From positions 124,001 to 188,000 of the forward strand of contig CAVYFA010000015.1 of the NCBI GenBank assembly GCA_963767715.1: a DNA stretch of 64,000 bases, written 5' to 3'. Below, piece by piece: positions 9,339-18,049 of the stretch; position 1 is the stretch's first letter; every line of letters begins with the position of its first letter. The translations under genes and the position numbers were made by a program. Under the pieces are notes generated by a model that saw nothing but the letters and a program-made list of their open reading frames with translations, was not told the origin of the DNA and did no database searches. This stretch comes from CAVSXS01 sp963767715 (GTDB taxonomy: Bacteria; Chloroflexota; Ktedonobacteria; Ktedonobacterales; Ktedonobacteraceae).

Positions 9339-9376
9339 ATGATGCTCCTTTTCCCATCTATGCAGTCTGGACGACA

Positions 9377-11031
9377 TCAAGCCCTGATTGGCTCAGAACC
9401 TGACGATTTCATCCATACAAAATCTTTCATGCCGGCCCTTCGAAAGATTGGCCTGAAAAACGCGGGAAACGCTTGCATAGCTGTTCTGGCATCAATCGGC
9501 TCCGGTTTCTCGACAGCGTAGACCCTCTTATGCCAGATCACTGAACCGCCTCCGGTAGCCCGCATGTTGCGGTACCAGTCCACCTCGGGCCCATACGTCA
9601 ACGCAATCACAAAACCCTCTCGCAGCGGCCACACCCAGATCACCGTCTCATAGGGCTTGCCACTCCGGCGACCAACGTGACGAATGATCGCAAACGGGCC
9701 ATGGGAAAGATTCGTAAGTACTCGTAATAGCCGATTCGTGACGTACTTATTAAAGATACGTATTTGACCAGGCAACTTAAAGGTACGTTTTCGATCAGGT
9801 ACAGCAGCCCCCGGCCCAATTCCGAGGAACTTCGCCGGCAGCATGCGTATTACCGGCATGCGTAACAAAAACAAAAGCAAGGGTGAAATCGTGATTGGTT
9901 TATCGCTGATTAGCACCTTCGTAAGAACCCGCTTCTGCACGAAGTTCTGGAAGCCCTGGATGATGCGCGTCGGCAACATGCGTTTGCGCTGCACCTCCGC
10001 CAGTTTGCGCGTACTGACCTTCCCGGCCTTCAGATCATCGGCCAGCACATTCGCCGCCACGACCGCGTCCTGGATGGCATAGTTGATGCCGACTCCACCG
10101 ACGGGCGTCATGACGTGCGCCGCGTCGCCGATCAGCAGCAGGCCGGGACGATACCACCTGCGCAGGCGGCTCGACTCAACGGAGAGTATGGAGACCTGCT
10201 TCCATTCCTGGATGGCTCCGACGCGATCCGCCAGGTCGGGCATCGTACGCGCGATATCCTGTCGCAGATGCTCGAGGCCGGCCGCGCGCAGTTCCTGGTA
10301 ACCTCCCTTTGGTATGACATAGCCCACCTGCCAGCTATCCCCACGATTGAGCACCACCAGGATATGCCCGCCTGCCAGCCGGCCGGTTGACTGCTCCGGC
10401 TCGGAGGGATCGCGCGGCAGGCGAAACCATAGTACGTCCATCGGCGGCGAGGTCTTGACCGGCTCGAAACCGGCCAACTTGCGCATGCGCGAGAAGCGGC
10501 CATCCGCGCCGACCGTCAGCAGCGCGCGCACGCTATGCCAGCCATCCATAGCGCGATACTGCACGCCATGGACGTACCCATCTTCCTCGATCAGCTTCTC
10601 TACGCGCGCACCCATCACCAGCTTGAAGTCCGGGTAGCATTTCGCCTCCTGCGTGATAAACTCCAGGAAGCGCGCCTGGGGGATCATCGCGATATAGTTG
10701 AAGCGCGTCTTCAAGGGGCGGAAGTCCGCCAGGATGAATGTACCGGCAGCCGTCTCCACCGGTATAGTCTCGACTTTAGTATGCCCAAGTTGCAGCAGGC
10801 GATCGGCCAGGCCGATCTCGTCCAGAATCTGCAACACGGAGGGATGGACCGTATCACCACGAAAGTCGCGGTCGAAATCCATATGCTCCTCGAGCAGCAT
10901 GACCGGCACGCCCTTGCGCGCCAGCAGCAGAGCCAGCATAGCACCTGCGGGACCCGCGCCCGCAATGCAGCAGGTGGTCTCTTCAATCTGTCCGTCACCT
11001 GGGTTGTCGTTGTAGTTTCTTGTTCTTGCAT
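9377..11031 (-). CDS. FAD-dependent monooxygenase fused to an F420/DDN-type domain, one frameshift near the N-terminus
   Basis: The N-terminal about 400 residues form a PHBH-type flavin monooxygenase. The dinucleotide-binding CIAGAGPAGAM is followed by the ARKGVPVMLLEEH strand, a DG motif (TVGADGRFSRMRKL) and the FAD ribityl motif LLIGDAAHVMTPVGGVGINY. The C-terminal about 120 residues (LSHGPFAIIRHVGRRSGK ... WYRNMRATGG) match deazaflavin (F420)-dependent nitroreductase-like proteins. The uninterrupted frame starts only at 10939, after the GAGPAG motif. An ATG at 11031 opens MQEQETTTTTQVTD, and one missing base near 10,993 would join it to GQIEETTCCIAGAGPAG, so the gene start is given as 11031. 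Substrate is unknown. It lies directly downstream of a TetR gene on the same strand, which probably controls it. Confidence 0.8.
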
Positions 11032-11077
11032 GATATACCTCTTAACTAACCGGCCAATTAAAGCCAGCGCAAAAAAA

Positions 11078-11686
11078 TTAATGCGCTTTAGTACCGTTCA
11101 GGATAATATCGACAAGGGTATTTGCGAATTGTTCATGTGTAAATTCTAGAGCCACAGGGTCGCGCAGTATCTGACGACGCAGGACGAATCCCACCAGGCT
11201 GCCAAAAAATGCCTGCGCGGTCAGCGATGCATCGACTTGACGCAGCTCTCCACTGGCTATCTTCGCCTCAAAATAGTCGGTGAGAAAACCGAAGACACGT
11301 TGGAAGGCAGCCAGTGGCATAGGCGCCAGGGACGGATTATGCATAAGCTCCGGTAATATCACATGTATTAGGCCGACGAAGCTTTCTCCCTCGACAATTC
11401 CCAGCACACGTTAAATCATCATGCGCAAAAAGAGTTCGGGAGGCTGAGCAAACAACTGCTGCGGTGTTGTTGACAGCAACTGAACGGGAGTCCGCGTCTC
11501 AATGATGGCATTGAGGACGGCCTCTTTGCTCTCGAAGTAGTAGTAGATCAGCCCCGGCGTAATACCGGCCTCGCGCGCGATATCTTTATTGGTGGCTTTC
11601 AAAAATCCCTTCTGCGCAAAAACGCGCATAGCGGCATCCATAATCTGCTCGCGTCGGTCTTCTACAACTTTGGGCGTGCGCGCCAT
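11078..11686 (-). pseudogene. TetR-family regulator interrupted by an in-frame TAA
   Basis: The N-terminal 91 codons (11686 to 11411) encode a typical TetR DNA-binding domain: AAMRVFAQKGFLKATNKDIAREAG, then GLIYYYFESKEAVL. At 11411-11413 a TAA ends the frame, and the same frame, unshifted, continues from a GTG at 11407 through a normal ligand-binding domain to 11078. The pieces together make about 202 residues, the usual family length. This is a nonsense substitution (or base error) and not an indel, unlike most other breaks in the window. Reinitiation at the GTG could yield a free ligand domain, but a half protein is unlikely to repress. It probably regulated the monooxygenase immediately downstream. 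Confidence 0.8.
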
Positions 11687-11890
11687 CTCAAGTATACTCG
11701 CTTCCTGGGTTAGTATGGGTCAGCCGAATAATTGATTGACTGATTAATTAAATTATAAAGAGAGAAGAAGCCTTTGTCAAGTTCTTTACCTACTCGCCGT
11801 CCTGCTCTTTGATTTGCCTGGCGATCTTGGGCAGACAGCCCATCGCATCGATGCTCACGATGCAGCCCGCCAGTTCCAATTGCTCCAACT

Positions 11891-11945
11891 AAGCGAAGGG
11901 GAAGGATCTAGCTAGCCGGACGTAGAGATCCTTCCCCTTCGCTTC
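11891..11945. repeat. Inverted repeat-B variant
   Basis: AAGCGAAGGGGAAGGATCTA on the left and its near-complement TAGAGATCCTTCCCCTTCGC on the right, separated by about 13 bases. It is followed by a further CTTCGCTCAGGGC...AGGATGACA piece of the repeat-B pattern. Confidence 0.6.
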
Positions 11946-12398
11946 GCTCAGGGCTTCGGCTCACTCGCTAAGGATGACAAGTGTTATCTCCACATTTCTG
12001 CGCTCACCTTAGGTCCTGCCTGCTATACTGAAAACAAGATAGGCTCAGGCAAGAGGGCTCGCCTCCCACCTGCGTCTCGCACCTTAATAATACCTCCACC
12101 CATCCCTGCCTGGCACAAACGAAATTACCCCTGTCCTACATGTCCTGAATGTCCTAAATCGTCTCAGGCAAGTCCACAGCTTCCCCCAACGGCATCCCTC
12201 CAACAAACCGGCCTGTCCTAAGTGTCCCAAACCCCGCTCGCTAATGTCACAACTAGAGTCCCAGCAGCCAGGTGCTACCCCATCAGAGACACGAAGCCAA
12301 AGAGCATCACCAGACCAATTCGCCACTGCGAACGCTTTCTTGAACATCCCCTGTATGTATGAGCGTTCGCTGCGATACCTCGGATACAAGTGATACCA

Positions 12399-12434
12399 TA
12401 TGGATACCTGGATACCTTGGATACCTTGGATACC
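12399..12434. repeat. Short tandem array of GGATACCTT
   Basis: Four successive units of 9-10 bases (GGATACCT, GGATACCTT, GGATACCTT, GGATACCC). Confidence 0.6.
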
Positions 12435-12455
12435 CAGACATTTGGAAATAATGGC

Positions 12456-12481
12456 TGTCATCCTGAGCGAAGCGAAGGGAT
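12456..12481 (-). repeat. Repeat-B copy
   Basis: TGTCATCCTGAGCGAAGCGA followed by AGGGAT, in the orientation opposite to the 8471 and 45486 copies. Confidence 0.7.
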
Positions 12482-12693
12482 GATAACCAGGACCGTACAC
12501 AAGTCCGCCCACGGGAAGTCTTATCTCCAAATGTCTGCCTGGGTGTACGAAAAAGTTGTGAGGAAACACATGAAAAGCAGAGGTACTCCTCTCCCGGCAT
12601 GGTGCTGGTGAAAGATGGGAAGAGGAGACCAGAAGACGTTCCGCACTTCAAAATGTCAGGCCTTACAATGTTGTCGGGACCATTACAGACTGG

Positions 12694-12735
12694 CCGATCA
12701 ATCGGCGGTGGGCGCGGTAAACCGGGCCCTACTTT
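12694..12735 (+). repeat. Repeat-C copy
   Basis: CCGATCAATCGGCGGTGGGC then GCGGTAAACCGGGCCCTACT. A second full copy lies at 45607-45649 and a partial one at 34417-34442. Confidence 0.75.
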
Positions 12736-12806
12736 TGCTTGACTGGTTTTCTGTCTACAACATCAATCGTGCACTTATATATGTATGGGCGCAGTAACAG
12801 GAAGCA

Positions 12807-14078
12807 CTATGCGCGCTGTAGATCCTCTAATGGCGGCGCGTGACGCACATGCCTGTTCATCGTCGCCATGATGGCCAATACCAGGAAGCCGGCAGACATA
12901 ATCAGGACGGTAGGGATGGCCGTGATGGTCCCCAACAGGAAACCGGTGACGGCTAATCCCAACGGCTGGCCGCAGAACGCGATCAGGCGAAAGGCGCTGT
13001 TGACGCGGCCCTGTAATTCATCGGGGATGAGCGCGAGCCGGTAACTGACCGAGGTCACATTGTAGATTGGACCGCTCAGGTAGATAAACGTTGTGAGGAT
13101 ACCAAGCACGAAGGGATTCGGCGCGATAGCAAAGAGCGGGAATACGATGACGTTAATCCAAGTCGTGCTGATAATAGCCTGCCCAAAGCTCACGCGCTTG
13201 TAAATCGGCGGGGCGATGATTGCGCCGAGAATACCGCCAATACCGCCAATTGCCAGGATCAGGCCAATGGTGAAAGGCGAGGCATGCATATGCTGGGCCA
13301 GCACAATCAGCACAAGGAAAGAGCCGGCGCCGACGAGGTTGATCCCACCGGTGAGGATCGCCATAAAACGAATGATCGGCTGGCGCCACAACCAGGTCAG
13401 CCCCTCTTTGATCTCAACCCATAGCCTGTGCGGTGAAGCAACGCGCTCGCCCTGAAATTTGGTGCGAATGAAGAACAGCGAGACAACCGAGGCGATGTAG
13501 GAGATTGCGTCTGCCAGGAACGGCAGCGTATAGCCAACGCTGTAGAGCGCGCCGCCAATCGGTGGCCCGATGAGCGTTGTAATACCCTCTGTAGCAAAAT
13601 TTTGCGCGTTAGCGGCAGGCAGTTGCTCCTTTGTGACCACACGCGGCAGGCACGCAACCTCGGCAATATTAAAGAAAACGTAGAGGGTTCCCTCGACCAG
13701 GGAGACCAGGAAGAGCTGGACGACCGTCAAATGCCCGCTGAGATACGCGACGGGAATGCTCACCATGCAGAGGCCTCGCCCGGCATCACAGAGAATCATG
13801 ACGCGCTTGCGGTCCCAGCGATCGATCAGCGCCCCGGCGGGCAGGCTGAAGATGAGATACGGCAAGGCCCGCAGTGCCCCGGCGAGGCCGGCCAGCACTG
13901 GCGAACCCGTCAGGAACAATATCAGCAAGGGAAAAGCAAGCTGTGAAACCTGCGTCCCCATCGAGGAGACGACCTGTCCACTCCACAGCAGCATATAGTC
14001 GCGATTGCGCCATAGCGAATTTGGTTTGGGACTTGCAGGTGATTCTTGCTCAGCAGTGTGCAGTTCATTTTTAGACAT
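12807..14078 (-). CDS. MFS transporter, DHA3-like drug/metabolite exporter
   Basis: A 423-residue integral membrane protein with about twelve hydrophobic segments. The N-terminal pattern LWRNRDYMLLWSGQVVSSMG and the loop 2-3 signature ALIDRWDRKRVMILCDAGRG are those of the DHA3/MFS_3 group (macrolide-efflux-like and related permeases). The substrate cannot be told from sequence. The hydrophilic N-terminal tail (about 22 residues) is Ser/Pro-rich. It is a single gene with long intergenic regions on both sides. The start is the ATG at 14078. No strong ribosome site is visible, but no alternative fits better. Confidence 0.88.
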   Translation of the reverse strand: MSKNELHTAEQESPASPKPNSLWRNRDYMLLWSGQVVSSMGTQVSQLAFPLLILFLTGSPVLAGLAGALRALPYLIFSLPAGALIDRWDRKRVMILCDAGRGLCMVSIPVAYLSGHLTVVQLFLVSLVEGTLYVFFNIAEVACLPRVVTKEQLPAANAQNFATEGITTLIGPPIGGALYSVGYTLPFLADAISYIASVVSLFFIRTKFQGERVASPHRLWVEIKEGLTWLWRQPIIRFMAILTGGINLVGAGSFLVLIVLAQHMHASPFTIGLILAIGGIGGILGAIIAPPIYKRVSFGQAIISTTWINVIVFPLFAIAPNPFVLGILTTFIYLSGPIYNVTSVSYRLALIPDELQGRVNSAFRLIAFCGQPLGLAVTGFLLGTITAIPTVLIMSAGFLVLAIMATMNRHVRHAPPLEDLQRA

Positions 14079-14248
14079 TATAGCTCTGTTCTAGAAAAAT
14101 CGTAGAAAATATTAATACATTTATGGTAAATTTCGCTAATCATGTAACAAAATATAACATATGGGATGAGAGAAATCAATAGTGTAATCCGGTGATTACC
14201 CTTGAATATGCAAAGCTGCGTAAACCCGGTTTGCTAGACGAATGCGCA

Positions 14249-14317
14249 CGAGATCCTTCGCTGCGCTCAGGATGACATCCAAGGATTTTGTCATCCTGAG
14301 CGCAGCGAAGGATCTCG
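14249..14317. repeat. Repeat-B inverted pair, 29-bp perfect arms
   Basis: The left arm 14249-14277 begins CGAGATCCTTCGCTGCGCTC, the right arm 14289-14317 is its exact reverse complement, and the loop is 11 bases. This is the complete head-to-head form of repeat B. Such a hairpin could end transcription from both sides or be a mobile palindromic element. Confidence 0.85.
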
Positions 14318-14412
14318 GAACTAATGGGTAATCACCAGTAAGTGTTCAGCGAAAATGTCACGATGCAGGAGACAGTGAGATTGAACACGCACGAACAGAA
14401 ATGAGGGGTGGT

Positions 14413-14487
14413 ATGAGCTTTACAGACAAAGAGCTCATCCTCATGGATGAAGAGTATCTAAAGGTGCTACGAGACACGTGTAATTAA
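14413..14487 (+). CDS. Possible 24-residue open frame, unknown
   Basis: ATG at 14413 preceded by GAGGGGTGGT, encoding MSFTDKELILMDEEYLKVLR plus four residues, then TAA. The product is acidic. It could be a leader peptide or the remnant of a longer gene. Nothing beyond the start context supports it. Confidence 0.2.
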   Translation: MSFTDKELILMDEEYLKVLRDTCN

Positions 14488-14554
14488 GAGAAGTGAGTAA
14501 CGGACGCGTTGAATCATCTCTCTATGGCATCTTTAAAAGTTGGAAGAAAAGCAG

Positions 14555-14740
14555 ATGCAGGCAAAACCTTCTTCCGCTAAGCAAAGCAAAGGGGATACGC
14601 TGACAGCGCAACCTCCCTTGAAGCAAACAGACGGGCAGCAGACTATAACGGCAAATAGCACCAATATTGTGATTGGATGGATTCTGCAAGGTGGTGTTAT
14701 GGTCAGCGCTGCCGTGATTCTGTTTGGACTATTTTCATGA
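14555..14740 (+). pseudogene. DUF1634-like membrane protein fragment
   Basis: A 61-residue frame with a Gln/Thr-rich cytoplasmic N-terminus and a single membrane helix, IGWILQGGVMVSAAVILFGL, which resembles the first segment of DUF1634 proteins (normally three helices and about 110-130 residues). It stops right after the first helix. Its TGA overlaps (ATGA) the ATG of the next frame, which encodes only the C-terminal third of a TSUP permease. DUF1634 genes normally follow an intact TSUP gene, so the order here is reversed and both parts are partial. A deletion is likely. The ATG at 14555 has GGAAG upstream. Confidence 0.55.
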
Positions 14741-14958
14741 TCGGTGTGACGGCGGCTGCCAGCGCCGGCATTTACTTTTCTCGCGGCGATATTCCTCCGC
14801 TGATTGCTGCTCCTGTTGCGCTGGGCATCCTGCTCGGGGCACTTATTGGCGCGCGCTTGCTAGCTCATCTGAGCAACAGGATACTGCGCATCATTTTCCT
14901 GGTGGTGATCATGGTCGCTGCCATCGAAATGGTGCTGCACGGGATGGGGATCGCGTGA
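14737..14958 (+). pseudogene. C-terminal fragment of a TSUP (TauE/SafE, DUF81) permease
   Basis: A 73-residue product beginning MIGVTAAASAGIYFSRGDIP, followed by PPLIAAPVALGILLGALIGAR and a final hydrophobic helix. This is the typical last third of sulfite-exporter-like TSUP permeases, which have about 250-280 residues and 7-8 helices. The first two thirds are absent. It overlaps the upstream DUF1634-like fragment by 4 bases, which could be fortuitous at the deletion point. It is unlikely to function alone. Confidence 0.6.
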
Positions 14959-14988
14959 GAGGTGAGGGGAATGAAGTGTGACAGTCCT

Positions 14989-15816
14989 CTACCTGGTCGC
15001 AAAATGATATAGTATCTGCCATTCCTCGTGAATACCATCTGATTGCAGTTCCTGGGCAAGTCGCGCGAAGACCTCCGACCGGAACTGCTCCAGCACTTCT
15101 GGTGTCATGTGTTCAAGGGAATAGCGCGTGCCGTGCGTCCATTTCTCGTCCCACCATTCCTGGGGGCTGGCGTAGACGAAAGTCTTGTGCTCGCGCAAGA
15201 CCTGCACATCCGCAAAGCCGGCCAGTGTGAGCAGCGAGGGAAGGTGGGCATAGTCCAGGCCATTTCCACCGACGTTCAGGGGTAGATGATAGCGCGCGGC
15301 ATAATCGGTGATATGCTGGCCGTACCACTGCGAGAGCGCATCGGGATTGCGCGCCACCGAGATGCCCAGCTTGCCGCCAGGGCGCAGTACGCGGTGAAAT
15401 CCGGCGAGCGTCTGCTCGAGGTGTGGGAAGAGGAAGATGGCAAAGCCACACAGGATATAATCGAAAGAGGCGTCATCGAAGGCCAGGCGTTCGCCATCCA
15501 TCTGCATCATGACGGCATTCTGCAGATTGCGGCGCCGAATTTCGGCTGTGGTTTCCTGCACCATCCCCTCTGACAGGTCGATGCCAATCACGCGGCCGCT
15601 TGAACCAGCCTTTTCCGCCGCCGGGAAGAGATTCGCGCCCCTGCCGGCAGCAACATCGAGCACCTTCGCGCTCTTGTTGATGCCCAGTTGTTCGACCAGC
15701 CTTCGCCCCACATAGGCGAAGCGGGTCGGGCCAACCTGACCGTATTGCGGGGCGACACGGCTATAGAGCGCGGCGATGTTGGATTTCAAGGTTCCGTTAT
15801 CATTAGCTTCGGCCAC
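14989..15816 (-). CDS. SAM-dependent methyltransferase, UbiE/Methyltransf_11-like
   Basis: A class I methyltransferase of 275 residues. Motif I is VLDVAAGRGANLFPAAEKAG, the acidic residue of strand 2 is in VIGIDLSEGMV, and the post-motifs are DASFDYILCGFAIFLFPH and HRVLRPGGKLGIS. It resembles menaquinone/ubiquinone or small-molecule methyltransferases, but the C-terminal substrate region (ASPQEWWDEKWTHGTRYSLE) is not assignable. The GTG at 15816 is preferred because GAGGAG lies 8 bases upstream. The longer frame from 15858 reads into a repeat-A arm. It ends convergently with the TSUP fragment. Confidence 0.85.
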   Translation of the reverse strand: MAEANDNGTLKSNIAALYSRVAPQYGQVGPTRFAYVGRRLVEQLGINKSAKVLDVAAGRGANLFPAAEKAGSSGRVIGIDLSEGMVQETTAEIRRRNLQNAVMMQMDGERLAFDDASFDYILCGFAIFLFPHLEQTLAGFHRVLRPGGKLGISVARNPDALSQWYGQHITDYAARYHLPLNVGGNGLDYAHLPSLLTLAGFADVQVLREHKTFVYASPQEWWDEKWTHGTRYSLEHMTPEVLEQFRSEVFARLAQELQSDGIHEEWQILYHFATR

Positions 15817-15838
15817 TGTTGATGCTCCTCGCTTAATG

Positions 15839-15910
15839 GCACCCGCGAGGGGCGCCACTACATGTCATATGCGGCATCATTCGAAATGTAGTGGCGCCCC
15901 TCGCGGGTGC
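15839..15910. repeat. Repeat-A inverted pair, 25-bp perfect arms
   Basis: The left arm 15839-15863 starts GCACCCGCGAGGGGCGCCAC, the right arm 15886-15910 is its exact reverse complement, and the loop is 22 bases. This is the best full palindromic copy of repeat A with 39996-40090. It lies between two co-directional genes. Confidence 0.88.
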
Positions 15911-15939
15911 TATCCTTCCGGCAAACATTCATGGAAGGG

Positions 15940-17787
15940 CTACATTCCCAGGATCTGCACCTCCATCGGCTGCAGCGTCACGGTGATATAGCGTACCGGG
16001 CCGGTTGTCGTCGTGCCATCGACCTGGTTGACGACCGTATTCGGGCCACCATCGGTTACCCGGCCGGGATCGGCAAAGCTGGTCTTGTTGCTGTAGAGCA
16101 CCTTGAACACGTCGCCCGGGGTGGAGAGCGTTTCATCGACGATGACAGCCAGCGTCTCGGTCCCCTCAGTGGTGTTGGCCACGACCGTCACCTCTTCGTC
16201 GTTGAGGATGCGAGCGAAGGCCAGTACACCGGGCGCGAACGAGGAGATACCGAAGGACGCATCATCACCCGAGACGGGCCGGAAATACTGGCGGCCATAG
16301 CGCAGAGCTGGCTGGCCGGCGCGCATTTGAGCGATGCGCTGGATAGCCTGGTAAAACGGATGCGCCGGATCGAAGGCGCCCGGTTTGCCCCAAAGAGCCT
16401 CACGCACGGCTTCGGGTGCGCCGCCGCTGCCATGCAGACCTTGCTCAGTGCCGTAGTAAAGGCAGGGAATGCCTTGCAGGGAGTAGAGACAGGCCAGGGC
16501 GAGCGTCAACTGGTCGTCGAAGGCGTGCGGCACATTGGCGGGGCTGTAGTAGAAGCGCTGGAACTGATCGTGGTTATCCAGGAAGGTGACGAAAAAATTG
16601 CTGGCATCGCCGTGCGAACTCAGGATATCGCGGTCGATCTGCCTGCGCTGCTCGTACATGCTGGCAACGTCCATTGGCGAGAGCATACCCTTGCAGGCGC
16701 CAGGAAGGCGATTAAAGAGTGGAAAATCCAGCGCGGCATCGACGCCGATGGGATCGCCTGTCTCGGTATCGATAGTATCTCGCCCGATGAAGGCCACAAT
16801 TTTCTGCTCGTCATCGGCGACCTCGCCAAAGGTGAAAAAGTTCTTTTTACCGATGCTCAAGGCAAACTCGCGCATAGCGTTGCCAAAGAGCCGCGCGAAG
16901 CCGCGGTCTATGAACTTCAGGGTATCGATGCGAAAAGCGTCGATGTCGTATTTGGCGATCAGGTATTGGTAGGCCCGGATCAGGACGACCTGGAGCTGCG
17001 TATTGGCCGTGAGCATCTGCTTGAGCGAGTAGAAGTCGCCGGTGGTCGGATCACCGTTGGCCTGGGGCAGACCCTGCCGCCGGAAGAAGGCATTTTGGCG
17101 CAGTTCTGTGGGCCAGACTACGGCATCGACCGGCGGATTGACGATATTTTCGCCGATGGGCCAGTCCTGCCGAGCGTTCCCATGCTCGTCGCGCCAGGCC
17201 ACGGCGTAGGGCGTATCGCTGTAGGTCGCCTCCGAACCACCGCTGCCCTGGCAGGTTGCGTCACCCGCCTGGCAGTCGTAGGCGAAGATATCCCCGGTAT
17301 GGTTCAGCACGATATCGAAGATAATGTAGATGCCGAGCCCGTGTGCCTCGTCCACCAGCGCGCGCAGCTCATGTTCAGCCTTGTCAGGGCTAGAGGCGAA
17401 GCGCGGCTCAATGTTGAGGAAGTCCTGGATGCCATAGCCGTGATAGCTGCCCTGGCTATACTGGCAGTTCTTCAAGACAGGCGATATCCAGATCGCGCCG
17501 ACACCCAGGTCCTTGAGATAAGACAATTGCTGCCGCACCCCATTGAACGTGCCGCCCTGAAATTGGCCATAGATGCTGTCGTAGGGAAGCTGGCGCGGGG
17601 GTGCGCCGGGATTATCGAAGCGATCCAGCATGAGGAAATAGATCCACTGATCGCGCCAGTCCTGCGGTGAAGGGAACGGCGCCGGGACTTCCACGCTCGC
17701 CCCATCCAGCGTGACGGTATGCGCGGCCTGGCTCTTCGCCCCTTGCATCGCGGCTGCGGCCTCCGCGTCCGAAATGCTTGTTGCCAT
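15940..17787 (-). CDS. GH13 alpha-amylase-family glycosidase
   Basis: A 615-residue (beta/alpha)8-barrel enzyme acting on alpha-glucans. The conserved regions are FDIVLNH (region I), DAFRIDTLKF with the catalytic nucleophile Asp (II), FFTFGEV with the acid/base Glu (III) and FVTFLDNHDQ with the transition-state Asp (IV). An N-terminal stretch (WIYFLMLDRFDN, with GTFNGVRQQLSYLKDLG) is typical of the family. The C-terminal beta domain runs from about 520 to the end. No signal peptide is visible, so it is probably cytoplasmic. The ATG at 17787 is chosen over 17829 because the AGGAGGAG ribosome site would otherwise be coding. The spacing to it is slightly long. Exact specificity is not assignable. 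Confidence 0.9.
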   Translation of the reverse strand: MATSISDAEAAAAMQGAKSQAAHTVTLDGASVEVPAPFPSPQDWRDQWIYFLMLDRFDNPGAPPRQLPYDSIYGQFQGGTFNGVRQQLSYLKDLGVGAIWISPVLKNCQYSQGSYHGYGIQDFLNIEPRFASSPDKAEHELRALVDEAHGLGIYIIFDIVLNHTGDIFAYDCQAGDATCQGSGGSEATYSDTPYAVAWRDEHGNARQDWPIGENIVNPPVDAVVWPTELRQNAFFRRQGLPQANGDPTTGDFYSLKQMLTANTQLQVVLIRAYQYLIAKYDIDAFRIDTLKFIDRGFARLFGNAMREFALSIGKKNFFTFGEVADDEQKIVAFIGRDTIDTETGDPIGVDAALDFPLFNRLPGACKGMLSPMDVASMYEQRRQIDRDILSSHGDASNFFVTFLDNHDQFQRFYYSPANVPHAFDDQLTLALACLYSLQGIPCLYYGTEQGLHGSGGAPEAVREALWGKPGAFDPAHPFYQAIQRIAQMRAGQPALRYGRQYFRPVSGDDASFGISSFAPGVLAFARILNDEEVTVVANTTEGTETLAVIVDETLSTPGDVFKVLYSNKTSFADPGRVTDGGPNTVVNQVDGTTTTGPVRYITVTLQPMEVQILGM

Positions 17788-17951
17788 AGGTCTGTTTTGC
17801 TCCTCCTGAAAGTCAAATACGATGCTCATTGTAGCACACGCGTGTAAAGAAGCCGTATGCTCGCTTTTTGCCTGCGAACACTTCCCCTGCCCGTAATCAC
17901 CTATCTCTGTAAAAAGTGAAGCTGCTCATCAAGAATAGGTGAATTTGGTGA

Positions 17952-17980
17952 TAGACATAACCCCAGCATAGGTATACAAT
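17952..17980 (+). promoter_or_regulatory. Putative sigma-70-type promoter
   Basis: TAGACA (17952-17957), a 17-base spacer and TACAAT (17975-17980), about 70 bases upstream of the ATG at 18050. Confidence 0.5.
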
Positions 17981-18049
17981 ATGCTCATAAAGCTGACTAT
18001 ATACTTCATTGTAACAGCAAAAATAGCCTTCTACGAGGAGAAAAAAACT

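Larger units (their letters stand above)
11687..12806. other. Intergenic region of 1.1 kb, rich in repeats
   Basis: No supported gene. It holds an inverted pair of repeat-B-like arms (11891-11945), short GTCCTAA/GTCCTGAATGTCC runs at about 12.13-12.23 kb, a GGATACCTT tandem array (about 12399-12434), a repeat-B copy (12456-12481) and a repeat-C copy (12694-12735). Open frames on both strands here are composed of repeats and are not called. Confidence 0.6.

Noticed and set aside
11405..11416. Stop-codon readthrough or recoding in the TetR gene
   Set aside because: The codon is TAA, not the TGA used for selenocysteine, and no readthrough context is seen. Mutation or base error is simpler.
12390..12440. 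Possible CRISPR-like array
   Set aside because: The GGATACCTT units are short and directly tandem with no spacers. No CRISPR array or cas gene is visible anywhere in the window.
15907..17670. 587-codon open frame on the plus strand
   Set aside because: It is the antisense shadow of the GH13 gene, with no start context and no family resemblance, while the minus strand has all GH13 motifs.
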